The notes: generated by a model from the sequence alone, not told the origin. Positions 18,021 through 27,350 are shown, counted from the stretch's first letter. The stretch is DNA of 52,311 bases from Alkalibacterium sp034520745 (GCA_034520745.1 JAXHNF010000004.1:1-52311); one strand, 5' to 3'. A program made the numbers and translations.

Positions 18021-18951
18021 TTGAGAAGTGGGGAAGGTTTCAAACAGCTGCGTCAGGAACGAGGAGTAAGTCAACGGAAACTGACGGAAGGCATCTGCGC
18101 CAGGAGTACACTGGCCACCTTTGAAAATGAGGGTAGTCATCTGTCTGTAGAGTTATGCTCAAAGCTCTTGGACCGATTGAACATCCGCATAAATACTTAT
18201 TTCAGTATGATTTCAGATGATTTTGATACAAAAAGAGAGCAGTTTTCTGAATTGAAAAAAATCATCATCACAGAAGATATAGAAGAACTTCAGAAAAAGA
18301 AACAGGAGTTTTTAAATCTCTATACATCGACCCAAGACCATTACTGGTTTCATCTTTATTTTTTCTCTGAAGAATTTTTTTGTCTAGTCCGAAACAGAAT
18401 TTACCTATGAAACGTTCAACCAAACGCATAAACGTGATATTGCTGTTGTAAAAAATACTTAAATAAAATAGAAAACTGGAGTCACTTTGAATTTGCAGTT
18501 TTCGGCAATTCTCTCTGGTATTTTGATCTTGACTTTATCCAGTTAGTCAAAGAACGATTGGAAAAAAACTACAAGACTTCTATTGAATATAAAAAAGAGT
18601 TATACGGAAGTTTTTTACTGAATATGGGGTTCTACTGTCTGGAGTATGGTCATTTTGAACTGATCGGACAACTGAAAAGCAGAACTTTTTGAACTATCAA
18701 ACTATACAAACATTCACTGGAAAATATCGTCTTCCTATCAATTATCTCTTGCGGGAGAATTATCCAGTACTCCTTCCGCTTCAAAAGAAGAGACGCTCTC
18801 GCATATAAAAATTTACCAGCAGATGGGAGAAGAGGATCATTACGCTAATATGGTCAAGTATAGAAAGCGTCTGGTGGAAAAACATAAAAAGGAGAGCCCT
18901 CCCAGAGATAGTTCAAATCTCTGGAAATGGCTCTCTTTGAAAAAAATATAA
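18021..18951 (+). CDS. Rgg/MutR-family regulator, copy 1 (frameshifted)
   Basis: Transcription factor of the Rgg/GadR/MutR type. The start codon is TTG (18021) with GGAGGTG upstream. The N-terminal helix-turn-helix is clear (FKQLRQERGVSQRKLTEGIC, ARSTLATFENEGSHLSVELC). After slips near 18385, 18455 and 18685 the helical repeat domain continues (KKYLNKIENWSHFEFAVFGN, FIQLVKERLEKNYKTSIEYK, YCLEYGHFELIGQL) to WKWLSLKKI and TAA 18951. The last codons overlap a terminator-like hairpin (18891-18935). Leader, start codon, protein and terminal hairpin are almost the same as in copy 2 three kb away. Rgg proteins commonly sense short peptides; no convincing peptide ORF is seen beside this one. Confidence 0.8.
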
Positions 18952-18956
18952 AAACT

Positions 18957-19163
18957 TCATTCTTTTTTCTCTAACTTTCGTATTCTCCAAAAATGATAAG
19001 CCATTCTAATGAGAGTTACGCTCATGAAAGCCGCATATACAAATATTGAAATAGCCGTACTATTATTTTGCAGGTCTAGTAATAAAAGTATAGCTATGGT
19101 AAAAAATAATAGAATTTCTATAGTTATCATTATTTTATTAAGCTTTACACTATCAAAACCCAT
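18957..19163 (-). CDS. Small two-helix membrane protein
   Basis: 68 residues from ATG 19163, preceded by AAGGAAGAGAG. Two hydrophobic segments (IMITIEILLFFTIAILLLLD and AISIFVYAAFMSVTLIRMAY) and a basic tail HFWRIRKLEKKE. No family recognised. It is convergent to Rgg copy 1 and follows another small membrane protein gene closely, so the two form a pair. Confidence 0.65.
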   Translation of the reverse strand: MGFDSVKLNKIMITIEILLFFTIAILLLLDLQNNSTAISIFVYAAFMSVTLIRMAYHFWRIRKLEKKE

Positions 19164-19183
19164 TATACTCTCTTCCTTTCGAT

Positions 19184-19529
19184 TTACTCTTTCTCTGTTA
19201 TTATCTTCCAAAAAACCACCAGCAAAAACAATCCATATCCTGTAGCGATTATACCTTGAAAATAATAATTGATTATCCCTGTTGTAATATGAAAAACAAC
19301 AGCAAATACCGATATGTATATCAGTATTCTTCCTCTGTCTTTATTTTCTGATAATTTCCATAAATTAAATAAAAAGTACAAGAAAGTGACTACTGTTACG
19401 ATAGAGACTGAGTAAAAGCGGTAAGCCATCATTTATATTGAAAGTATAGATCAGCATTGCCCATGTCAGAGAAAAAAACAATGGAAATAAAATCTTCCTA
19501 TACACTAGTGGATCTGATTCATTAAGCAT
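19184..19529 (-). CDS. Small four-helix membrane protein (frameshifted)
   Basis: ATG 19529 after AAGGAGATAG reads MLNESDPLVYRKILFPLFF, a first helix (SLTWAMLIYTFNINDG), then slips near 19430 into AYRFYSVSIVTVVTFLYFLF and two further helices (ILIYISVFAVVFHITTG, IIATGYGLFLLVVFWKII). The total would be about 114 residues. It resembles the small membrane proteins that accompany XRE-type regulators in Firmicutes, but I cannot name the family. It overlaps or nearly touches the downstream small membrane gene. Confidence 0.6.
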
Positions 19530-19908
19530 TTTATCAAACTATCTCCTTTTTACTAATTTGAATATTGATTAATTAATCTTAGCTGAAAACGACTGTTAAA
19601 GTTGCTATAGATTTGTAGTAACCGATGAAAACTTTGACATTCCCGCACTATCGTTTTTGCCTGGATGTAATAGATTCCCGGGAAGAGATTTGGCTCGACA
19701 AAGAAAGTTCATTGGCTTCAGTGGTTCCTATTTTGAACATGTGATATCCACCTTCTGGTAACTGTACAGCATTTGATTTTGATTGGAATAGAGACCGAAG
19801 CAGGCATCTTCTGTTATAAAATAATAAAATGCTTAAAATAGAAAATAACTATAAAGAACAGACCCTCGCAGTTGAGTAATAATAGAACATTATCTTCCTG
19901 TACAGTCT
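19530..19908. other. Gene-free AT-rich stretch
   Basis: No convincing coding frame, RNA structure or promoter found. Short broken frames on both strands may be remains of older genes. Confidence 0.5.
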
Positions 19909-20121
19909 TCATTTCTTTCCGAAAGTGCGTTTCTTTACTGTTCTTTTATAGGCTATTGGGATATCCTCGGTATCAAAAAGAAATAAACAGTTCATGAATA
20001 GAGCCAGTTCCAAAGGATTCCAGTTAGTTACTGTATTCAAGTGATACTTAATTATATTCCTATTACAATTAAGCAATTCTTCTATTTCCATCCAACTCAG
20101 TGTAACCTTTCTATACAACAC
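19909..20121 (-). pseudogene. Remnant of a third Rgg/MutR-family regulator
   Basis: Reads WMEIEELLNCNRNIIKYHLN, then TVTNWNPLELALFMNCLFLF and DTEDIPIAYKR. This aligns with the repeat domain of the two neighbouring Rgg copies (KKYLNKVENWSHFEFSVFSN followed by a W/F-rich helix). No helix-turn-helix domain and no start region are present, and it is on the opposite strand to the other copies. It is a C-terminal fragment of a diverged Rgg gene. Confidence 0.65.
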
Positions 20122-20166
20122 TAAGATATTTAAGCTGATTTTGATGCAGTATTAAATAACAAAGCA

Positions 20167-20598
20167 TTATATACACTCGTTTTCCTTTATATAATCAACA
20201 ATCGATGATATCTCCCCGAGGGACTCTTGCACATTGACGAAAATAACACCCTCACCTTGTGGTAAGCATGTAATAAACAATGGAAACTCATTATTCTCTT
20301 GATATTCATTAGCCGTTTCAATCAAATCTTCTATTTTAATAGACGCCCTTGCAAAAGGTACGATTGATTCTAGATTGGCTTCAAAATCACTATACTGATT
20401 TAAGACATAATACTTTACTTCATAGTTCTTATTTACAAAAGCAGAAAATTCAATAGAAATATCGATTATTTCTTTCCTGTTTTTTTCATTATTTTTGTAT
20501 TCATCGAAACTGACGCGTATTTCCTTCGAGAAATGTTCTTTAAACATTCTCTGCTCCATCGTTAAAGCTTTCTGCGCGAAGTTTGCCAGATTACTCAT
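20167..20598 (-). CDS. Hypothetical protein, 143 aa
   Basis: Starts MSNLANFAQKALTMEQRMFK, ends IVDYIKENECI. No membrane segment and no signal peptide. An N-terminal helix is followed by an alternating alpha/beta region (EIRVSFDEY, FPLFITCLPQGEGVIFVNVQ). The AT-rich codon use fits the island. I recognise no family and no functional partner. Confidence 0.55.
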   Translation of the reverse strand: MSNLANFAQKALTMEQRMFKEHFSKEIRVSFDEYKNNEKNRKEIIDISIEFSAFVNKNYEVKYYVLNQYSDFEANLESIVPFARASIKIEDLIETANEYQENNEFPLFITCLPQGEGVIFVNVQESLGEISSIVDYIKENECI

Positions 20599-21004
20599 TA
20601 AATTAAAACACCTCCATTATCATAAATGATTTCGCCGATTTCTATACTCTGCTGCTCTGTAATGTCAACTAATGATTGAATGACAAATAAATAAGTAAAT
20701 TTAAAAAATCAGGAGTATAAGTTAATGCTTGCGTAAATTGTTCTTTAACTCGATAACGGGATTCTTGATACTTACCAAAGAGGCAAATAAGATCTTTGTA
20801 CTATAGAGAATAGTAGCTATTAAAATAAATATACTCCCCATTATTCCCTTGAACATAAATTTTTCACCATTTTCTTCTTAAATATATTTTCGTAAATTTC
20901 AAGCTGAATTTAATTTTTATCTATACTTAGTGTATACCAATAAATACTAGAAGTGTTAAAATGGTAGTGTAATCCGACCATTTAATTTTTTTGGAGGTGT
21001 TATT
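20599..21004 (+). promoter_or_regulatory. AT-rich gap with the conserved Rgg leader
   Basis: No gene is visible in the first 330 bases. The last 70 bases (from about 20931) repeat the leader of Rgg copy 1 almost exactly: GTATACCAAT, AGTGTTAAAATGGTAGTG, TAATCCGACC, then GGAGGTGTTATT and the TTG start. TGTTAAAAT can act as an extended -10. The retained identity suggests a shared operator or autoregulation. Confidence 0.6.
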
Positions 21005-21943
21005 TTGAGAAGTGGTGAAGGTTTTAAGCAGTTGCGCGAGGAACGAGGAGTAAGCCAACGGAAACTGACGGAAGGCATCTGTGCCAGAAGCACACTGGCC
21101 ACCTTTGAGAACGAAGGAAGTCATCTTTCTTTGGAGCTATGTTCAAAGCTTTTGGATCGATTGAACATCCGTATAGAAACTTACTTCAAGTTTGATCTCG
21201 GAAGATTTCGATCAAAAAAGAGAAGAGTTTTCAGAACTGTAAAAAAGCATCGTTACAGAAGATACGGATGCAATAGAGAACCACAAACAAAACTATTTAG
21301 CTCGGTAATACATCGACCCGTGACTTTTACTGGTTCAATCTTTATCTTCATTCAGAACGGATTATTTCTCAGTTGACTGATTCTTTCAGTTATGAAACGT
21401 TCAAACAAACGCATAAACGTGACATTACTACTGTAAAGAAATACTTGAATAAAGTAGAAAATTGGAGTCATTTTGAATTTTCAGTTTTCAGCAATTCGCT
21501 CTGGTATTTTGATTTTGACTTTATCCAGTTGGTCAAAGAACGATTGGAAAAGAACTACAAGACTTCTGTTGAATATAAAAAAGAGTTATACGGAAGTTTT
21601 TTGCTGAATATGAGTGCCTATTGTCTGGAGTATGGTCACTTTGAACTAGTCGAACCACTGAAAGAAGAACTCTTTGAACTGTCCAGTTATGAAAACATTT
21701 ACTGGAAAACAATGGCTTCCTATCAATTGTCTCTTGCGGGAGAATTGTCAAACTCTCCTTCCGCTTCAAAAGAAGAGACGCTGTCACTTATAAAAATTTA
21801 CGAGCTGATGGGGGAAGAGGATCACTACGACAATATGGTCAACTTATAGAGAGCGTCTGATGGAAAAACACAAAAAGGAGAACCATCCCAGAGTTAGTTC
21901 AACTCTCTGGAAATGGCTCCCTTTTTTATTTTATTTAATTAAA
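21005..21943 (+). CDS. Rgg/MutR-family regulator, copy 2 (frameshifted)
   Basis: Close paralogue of the gene at 18021. TTG start, helix-turn-helix (FKQLREERGVSQRKLTEGIC, STLATFENEGSHLSLELC), slips near 21200 and 21350, then a long intact repeat domain from 21373 (DSFSYETFKQTHKRDITTVK, KVENWSHFEFSVFSNSLWYF, YCLEYGHFELVEPLKEELFE). A slip near 21845 leads to RERLMEKHKKENHPR and LWKWLPFLFYLIK. The true stop is not clear: the frame runs on antisense to rpoE, so I end the entry where similarity to copy 1 ends. The terminal hairpin at 21877-21920 lies inside the last codons. Confidence 0.8.
21877..21927 (+). terminator. Terminator overlapping the end of Rgg copy 2
   Basis: GGAG-CCAT-CCAGAG pairs with CTCTGG-ATGG-CTCC around TTAGTTCAA and is followed by CTTTTTT. 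The same hairpin, slightly changed, closes Rgg copy 1 at 18891-18935. It also lies just past the rpoE stop on the other strand. Confidence 0.75.
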
Positions 21944-21957
21944 ATGACCGAAAAAGA

Positions 21958-22570
21958 TTACTCTTCGTCCTCTTCATCGTCGTCTCCGAGAACTTCTTCA
22001 TCGTCAACGATGTTGAGGCCTTTCAGGTCTTCGTCGTCTTCTTCCTCGTCGCCGAGATCATCGAGGTCGTCTTTGTATTCGCCCAGATCTTCCTCATCGT
22101 CATCATCCACCATGACGCCATGCTCGTCCACGTCGACGCGGTCACCGTATTCGACGGCGTCTTCATCGTCTTCATCTTCGTCGTCTTCATCGATGTCTTC
22201 GTCATCCAGTTCTTCGTCATCGAAATCTTCGTCGTCAAAGCCGTGACGTTTTTTCCTGCGACGCGGTTTTTCATCATCTTCATCGTTGTCATGGGTGATT
22301 TCTTCATCGATGGCATCGATCGGGTACCAGCTGCGCAGGCCGCCAGCGGTTATCGCCAAGCGAGATGAATCGGCCGTCGACATTCAGGTCAGTATAAACT
22401 GGACCATGTCTTCTTCCAGAGCTGCATCAGACAGTCCTGAGGTAGTCCGCCACCTCAGCCAATAAATCATTAAAATCCTTGATTTCTCCAGTCGTCTGCA
22501 GTATTGCATGCGCAACATCGACCATCGCTAATTCGTTTCTGTCCTGACCTTTAAATTGGTTCAATTCCAC
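21958..22570 (-). CDS. rpoE: RNA polymerase delta subunit RpoE (frameshifted)
   Basis: Delta subunit of Gram-positive RNA polymerase, which speeds recycling and reduces non-specific binding. GTG 22570 gives MELNQFKGQDRNELAMVDVA; GAGAGG lies upstream. The N-terminal HARE-HTH domain is readable through slips near 22440-22350: ILQTTGEIKDFNDLLAEVA, NVDGRFISLG, GLRSWYPIDAIDEE. Then comes a basic patch (KPRRRKKRHG) and about 110 residues made almost wholly of D and E, ending GDDDEEDEE. The acidic tail is longer than I expect for B. subtilis RpoE and fits a halo-alkaliphile. The usual neighbour pyrG is 10 kb away. Confidence 0.92.
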
Positions 22571-22648
22571 GACTTGCACGTCCTCTCCATTCGTTACGTT
22601 CTATTCAATAGTTTAAATTTTTCGTTTCAACCCACTTATATTACACGA

Positions 22649-23093
22649 TTATGTGGTGAAATGCAATCGGATCTGGTATTCGCCCAGGATCTGCTTATTC
22701 GCGGACAGGGTATAATCGACCCAGACACGGCCGGCAAAGGGACGGTCATAGTAGCTCACTCTCAAATCATTCGTCGTGACGCGCAGAGGAATGATCCCCG
22801 CAGGTGTGCGGTAATTGGATTCAGTGTCCGTGTCACTGTCAAAGACCAGCCGGGTCGTCTGTTCCACGCCGCGTCTTATCAGCTGGACAACACCGTCCGG
22901 ATTGAGTTTTGATCGTCACGGGGATGGTCTCCAGCTCGTGCGCCTCTTCGAACCGGATATAATAGCTGTTGTTCATGTACACCACGCGTCCGTTTTCTTC
23001 AAATGAATGCTGGTGTGTTTCCCCGTTCTGAACGTAAGACGTTTCCATCTTGATTTCGGCCGGCAAGCCGTTTTTCAACTCGTCTGAAGGCAT
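22649..23093 (-). CDS. ywiB: YwiB-like DUF1934 beta-barrel protein (frameshifted)
   Basis: Small soluble calycin-like protein of unknown role. I start it at ATG 23093 because AAGGAAGGA lies in front; it gives MPSDELKNGLPAEIKMETSY. Family text: GETHQHSFEENGRVVYMNNS, YYIRFEEAHE, and after a slip near 22905 RLVFDSDTDTESNYRTPAGI, LRVTTNDLRVSY, GRVWVDYTLSANKQILGEYQ. The expected length is about 148. In related bacteria it precedes rpoE or argS, consistent with its place here, 80 bases before rpoE. The 300 bases upstream of it are the second hairpin array. Confidence 0.82.
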
Positions 23094-23137
23094 ACTTTTT
23101 ATTCCTTCCTTTCTTCTATCCATTAACTTTTTTGGTT

Positions 23138-23454
23138 GGTTACTCACTCGTGATGGTTTTTCGTTTCAGCTGGTAAGCCTGTAAGATTCCTTACATACTC
23201 ACTGCAACTTCTTCGTTTCAGTATGTAAGCCTGTAAGATCCCTTACATACTCGGCGTGATCATCACACTTCAGTCGGTACGCCTGAGCGGTTGCTTACAG
23301 GCTTGCAACTATTTCTCCGCTTAAGTCGGTAAGCCCGAGCGGTTCTTTACCTGCTCTTCACCCATTTTCTTGCTGAGTTAGTAAGCCTGTAAAGGGGCTT
23401 ACAAGCTCACTGAACTGTATCTGTTTCAGTTGGGACGCACGGGCCGGGCGTCCC
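23138..23454. repeat. Tandem 52-base hairpin array 2 (six units plus terminal hairpin)
   Basis: Six units with the anchor TTAC at 23140, 23191, 23243, 23295, 23347 and 23399 (spacing 51, 52, 52, 52, 52). Right arms end in GTAAGCC or a close variant. Unit 2 is perfect (CTTACATACT/AGTATGTAAG); the others contain mismatches and G-U pairs. Loops are 19-20 bases, spacers about 9 (TGTAAGATT, TGTAAGATC, TGAGCGGTT, CGAGCGGTT, TGTAAAGGG). The array is closed by the GC-rich hairpin GGGACGC/GCGTCCC (23432-23454), followed on the plus strand by TTCATTATTTTTTT. No coding frame explains the period. The architecture is the same as array 1. Confidence 0.85.
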
Positions 23455-23481
23455 TTCATTATTTTTTTGGTCTCTTTCTCT

Positions 23482-23490
23482 ATTATAACA
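23482..23490 (-). promoter_or_regulatory. Extended -10 promoter reading into array 2 and ywiB
   Basis: On the minus strand TGTTATAAT is an extended -10 (TGnTATAAT); no good -35 is seen 17 bases upstream. A transcript from here would carry the whole hairpin array as its 5' leader before ywiB. Confidence 0.5.
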
Positions 23491-23627
23491 AAACCTACTC
23501 CATTAGTTTAGCATAAATTTACCTTAACGTCTCATCTGTAATTCTTCGCTAATTACCACACGCTGCTTAACTTTTTGGTATACTTGAAGAGATAATGAAC
23601 GAATACAACGACAAGGACGGAATATGA

Positions 23628-24489
23628 ATGACAGACTCACTTGATTTTTTAAAGACACTACCGGAATTCTCGGTTTACGATGCACTTCCTCTTGACTACA
23701 CGGAACACCGCTTTTCTCATTTTGCTCTAACCGATGCCCTGATCAAAGAAGCCGGAGAGAAAAAACAGCCGATCCTGCATTTCTGGACCACCAGACCCTA
23801 TGTTATATTAGGGATGATGGATACGAAACTGCCTTTCTTAAAGGATGCGCTGCAGATTTTCTCATCCTACGGTTTTCCTTATCTGGTACGCAACTCCGGT
23901 GGGCTCGCTGTGGTCAGTGATGAAGGGGTGCTTAACTTTTCACTTATTTTCCCCGAGGGAGACGAGCGCCTGCCGATCAACGAAGGCTACGACCGTATGC
24001 ATCACCTCATAAAGACTGCTTTCAAAGATTTCGATGAACATATCGACGCCTACGAGATCTCGGATTCCTACTGTCCGGGTGACTTCGACCTGAGTATCGG
24101 CGGCAGAAAAATCGCCGGGATCGCTCAGAGACGCTTAAAAGGCGGGATCGCCATCATGATTTATTTAAGCGTCTCCGGCGATCAGCAGCAGCGCGAGAGA
24201 CATGATCCGGTCGTTTTACCGAGGCCGGACTGAAGCAGAAAGATACGAAATGGGATTCTCGACTGTCCATCCGGAATCGATGACGACGCTGGAAGACGCC
24301 CTGGGTCAGCCCTTTACAGTAGACAACGTCAAGTCCCGCATCCGTTCGGTCTTTGCCGACGCAGATGTCACGCTGAAGGAAGGTCCTCTGACGTCTTCCA
24401 TTCACGCCTCCTACCAGGAAGGCCTGGATAAGATGATCAAACGCAACGAAAAAATGCTACCCCGATCAACCTTTAGTCCTGAAGGTTAA
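23628..24489 (+). CDS. lipL: LipL-type octanoyl/lipoyl amidotransferase (frameshifted)
   Basis: Biotin/lipoate protein ligase fold. Text: ILHFWTTRPYVILGMMDTKL, YLVRNSGGLAVVSDEGVLNF, SDSYCPGDFDLSIGGRKIAG and IAQRRLKGGIAIMIYL. The YCPG cysteine followed by DLSIGGRKIAGIAQRR is the pattern of LipL, which passes octanoyl or lipoyl groups from GcvH to E2 subunits through that Cys. A slip near 24200 separates the first 200 residues from the C-terminal part (MGFSTVHPESMTTLEDALG to the end). The expected length is about 285. AAGGACGG precedes ATG 23628. An LplA-like ligase is the alternative reading. Confidence 0.82.
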
Positions 24490-24572
24490 AGAAAGGAGTT
24501 CTTTTCACTTCACAGGCACCTTCTCAAACAGTCCTATTCCTGTTTAGAAGCTGAAGTACTAAGATAAACACT

Positions 24573-25910
24573 ATGTGTGTCCAGACATTTGAAAAATCAG
24601 ATCGCCTCACCAATGAAAAAGTCTTTAAAGATCCGGTGCATGATTATGTTCACGTGCGCCACCAGCTGATCCTGGATCTGATCGATACAAGAGAAGTCCA
24701 GCGGTTACGCCGCATCAAGCAGCTGGGGACGTCCCAGTTCACTTTTCACGGGGCCGAACACTCCCGCTTCTCCCATTCACTCGGTGTCTATGAACTGACG
24801 CGCCGCATCGTCGACATGTTCGAACGGAATTATCCCAACGACTGGGATCCCAGCATGCGCCTAGTCACCCTCTGTGCAGCTTTGCTTCACGATGTCGGTC
24901 ACGGGCCTTTTTCACATACCTTCGAGAAAATATTCGAAACGGATCATGAAGCCATCACCACAGACATCATCCTCTCGGAAGAAACAGAAGTCAATGCGGT
25001 CTTGAAACGGGTCTCTCTGGACTTCCCGAATCAGGTGGCCAGCGTCATCACCAAAGAGCACAGCAATCCTCAGGTCATCCAGCTGATCTCAAGCCAGATC
25101 GATGCGGACCGGATGGACTATCTTCAGCGCGACGCATTCTTTACGGGCGCAACTTATGGAGCCTTTGATTTGTCCCGTATTTTGCGTGTGATCCGTCCTT
25201 ATAAAGACGGGATCGCCTTCCAGTATCAGGGGCTTCACGCAGTCGAAGACTATATCGTGAGCCGCTTCCAGATGTACATGCAGGTCTATTTCCACCCCGC
25301 TTCACGCGGCATGGAAGTGACTTTAGACCGCCTGCTTTACCGGGCCAAGCAACTGTATCACGAGGAGACCCTTTATCCAACGTTTCCCCTTCTCGATCCT
25401 TTTTTCAGAGAAGAAGCGACGCTGGATGATTATCTGAAACTCGATGACGGAGTCCTGCAGACGGCCATTATTCTCTGGACGGAAAGCGATGATGCTTTCT
25501 TGAGTGAATTGTCCAGCATGTTCCTGAACCGCAAACCGCTCAAGTCCGTCACGTTTGAAAAAGGCAAAGATGAAGACATCGTGGAAATACTGAGAGACAT
25601 TGTCGGTCGTTTGAGTTATGATAAAGAATTGTATACACTCACCAACAGCAGTTCCGACTTACCTTACGACTACACGCTGAAAAGCAAAACACCGATCCAG
25701 CTCATGCACTCTGATGGCACATTGGTGGAAATCAGCACCGTAAGCGCGATCGTCAAATCACTGAGCGGGATCCTGCACGGAGACCACCGGCTGTTTGTAC
25801 CGAAGGAATTCCTGGAGAGAGATACAGCAAATATAAACATGTTTCAGGAAGAGTACGATGCCTTTCAGCACTATATTAAAAATGGCGCCATTACGCATCC
25901 GAAAGACTGA
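24573..25910 (+). CDS. HD-domain phosphohydrolase (YwfO-like)
   Basis: Intact, 445 residues. HD superfamily hydrolase of the dNTPase-like group: KDPVHDYVHV at the N-terminus, FHGAEHSRFSHSLGVYEL (metal His), ALLHDVGHGPFSHTFE (HD pair) and SSQIDADRMDYLQRDAFFTG (distal Asp). These are the four metal ligand regions of the family. B. subtilis YwfO and E. faecalis dNTPase homologues share this layout, so hydrolysis of dNTPs is possible but not proven. There is no clear ribosome site before ATG 24573, so the start could differ by a few codons. Confidence 0.88.
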   Translation: MCVQTFEKSDRLTNEKVFKDPVHDYVHVRHQLILDLIDTREVQRLRRIKQLGTSQFTFHGAEHSRFSHSLGVYELTRRIVDMFERNYPNDWDPSMRLVTLCAALLHDVGHGPFSHTFEKIFETDHEAITTDIILSEETEVNAVLKRVSLDFPNQVASVITKEHSNPQVIQLISSQIDADRMDYLQRDAFFTGATYGAFDLSRILRVIRPYKDGIAFQYQGLHAVEDYIVSRFQMYMQVYFHPASRGMEVTLDRLLYRAKQLYHEETLYPTFPLLDPFFREEATLDDYLKLDDGVLQTAIILWTESDDAFLSELSSMFLNRKPLKSVTFEKGKDEDIVEILRDIVGRLSYDKELYTLTNSSSDLPYDYTLKSKTPIQLMHSDGTLVEISTVSAIVKSLSGILHGDHRLFVPKEFLERDTANINMFQEEYDAFQHYIKNGAITHPKD

Positions 25911-25935
25911 TTAACTGATTAGATGGAGGAAAAGC

Positions 25936-26748
25936 ATGACAGTAAAACTGATTGCCATCGATTTGGATGGTACATTGTTGAATTCAGACAGAAAAGTGAC
26001 AAAGGAAGTAAATGAGGCGATACACGCCGCTAAAGAAGCGGGGATCCGTGTTGTTCTCTGCACCGGACGTCCTTTCCCGGGAGTCGTTCCCTTGATCGAG
26101 GAACTCGGACTGGATCAAACCGACGATTACGTGATCACCTATAACGGCGCCCTGGTCCAGAACACTCATACACAGGAAAGCATCATTGATTACATGATGA
26201 CTCACGAGGATTATCTGGTTCTGGAAAAGGCAGCTGAAAAAGCCGGCTCTCACTTCCACGCGATCCATAACGAAGGGATTTTTACGCCTAACAGAGACAT
26301 CAGCAAATACTCTGTCCAGGAAGCTTTTATCATCGACATTCCTTTATTCTACCGAACGCCCGAAGAAATGGATAAAGCGGTCAAGTACAATAAAATGATG
26401 ATGATCGACGAAGCAGACGTCCTGGAAGCAGCTGTTTCACGCCTCCCTCAGGAGATTTGGGACAACTATACTCTCCTGCGCAGCGAACCCTTCTATCTGG
26501 AAATCTTGAATAAAGAAGCCAGCAAAGGTAAAGCCGTTAAAGCTCTCGCCGAGCATCTGGGCATCGACAAAGAACAGGTCATGGCTATCGGGGACAGTGG
26601 AAACGATATCGACCTGGTCGATTTCGCAGGGCTCGGTGTGGCGATGCAAAATGCTACAGACGAAGTCAAAGCGGTGGCTGATGTTGTCACAGCGTCCAAC
26701 AACGAACACGGTGTGGCGCAGGCGATCTACACATACGCTCTGGCCTGA
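25936..26748 (+). CDS. Cof-type HAD-superfamily phosphatase
   Basis: 270 residues, intact, after GGAGG. HAD motif I is LIAIDLDGTLLNSDRKVTKE, motif II VVLCTGRPF, motif III around KGKAVKALAEHLGI and motif IV VMAIGDSGNDIDLVDFAG. The C2B cap marks the Cof/YidA sugar-phosphate or flavin-phosphate phosphatase group. The exact substrate is unknown. It is 25 bases after the HD gene and likely in one transcript with it. Confidence 0.92.
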   Translation: MTVKLIAIDLDGTLLNSDRKVTKEVNEAIHAAKEAGIRVVLCTGRPFPGVVPLIEELGLDQTDDYVITYNGALVQNTHTQESIIDYMMTHEDYLVLEKAAEKAGSHFHAIHNEGIFTPNRDISKYSVQEAFIIDIPLFYRTPEEMDKAVKYNKMMMIDEADVLEAAVSRLPQEIWDNYTLLRSEPFYLEILNKEASKGKAVKALAEHLGIDKEQVMAIGDSGNDIDLVDFAGLGVAMQNATDEVKAVADVVTASNNEHGVAQAIYTYALA

Positions 26749-26820
26749 TTGCTTTGATTTCGGTATTTTCTCCTTCCTTGGTATACTTGATGTACACTAA
26801 CGAAAAGGAGAGATTTTGAT

Positions 26821-27258
26821 ATGTCAGAAAAAATCGTCTATACGACTGCTGCAGTGAACACGGGTGCACGAGCTGGCGAAAGTCACTCACCGGACCGTTC
26901 ATACGAAATCAATATCGATGTACCGAAAGAAATGGGCGGCGAGGGTGAAGGAACAAACCCTGAACAGCTCTTCGCCATGGGCTACAGCGCCTGCTACCAT
27001 GCTGCTTTAGACCATTACAAAAAAGAAGAAAACATCGACAATAAATCTCAAGTCACACTGACAGTCCATCTGCACAAGGATCCATCAGACGGCGGATTCA
27101 AACTCAGTGTCGAAGTTGAAGTCGGGATGAAGACATGCCTGAAGAAAAAGCACAGAAACTCGCTGAAAAAGCACACGCTTACTGTCCATATTCCAAGGCA
27201 ACTCAAGGCAATATCGACGTCAGCGTCAAAGGCGTTCCTTTCGTCGAAGGAAAATAAT
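26821..27258 (+). CDS. ohr: Ohr/OsmC-family organic hydroperoxide reductase (frameshifted)
   Basis: Thiol peroxidase that reduces organic hydroperoxides. ATG 26821 after AAGGAGAG. The first catalytic Cys lies in NPEQLFAMGYSACYHAALD, the second in AHAYCPYSKAT after a slip near 27130. The end reads GNIDVSVKGVPFVEGK (stop 27258). The length of about 145 and both Cys positions fit Ohr rather than OsmC. A terminator follows directly. Confidence 0.87.
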
Positions 27259-27280
27259 TTCAAATCCAGCAAAACACTGA

Positions 27281-27316
27281 AGACACCTGCTGCCCTGAGG
27301 GCGGCAGGTGTCTTTT
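27281..27316 (+). terminator. Terminator of ohr
   Basis: AGACACCTGCTGCC / GGCAGGTGTCT with loop CTGAGGGC, followed by TTTTT. Confidence 0.92.
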
Positions 27317-27350
27317 TGTCGTCCGGACTTTTCCATCTGGATTGTTCCCC

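Noticed and set aside
21860..22246. A plus-strand frame that becomes a long poly-serine protein
   Set aside because: It is the antisense of the Asp/Glu-rich tail of rpoE (GAT/GAA/GAC repeats read backwards give serine). Only its first part belongs to Rgg copy 2.
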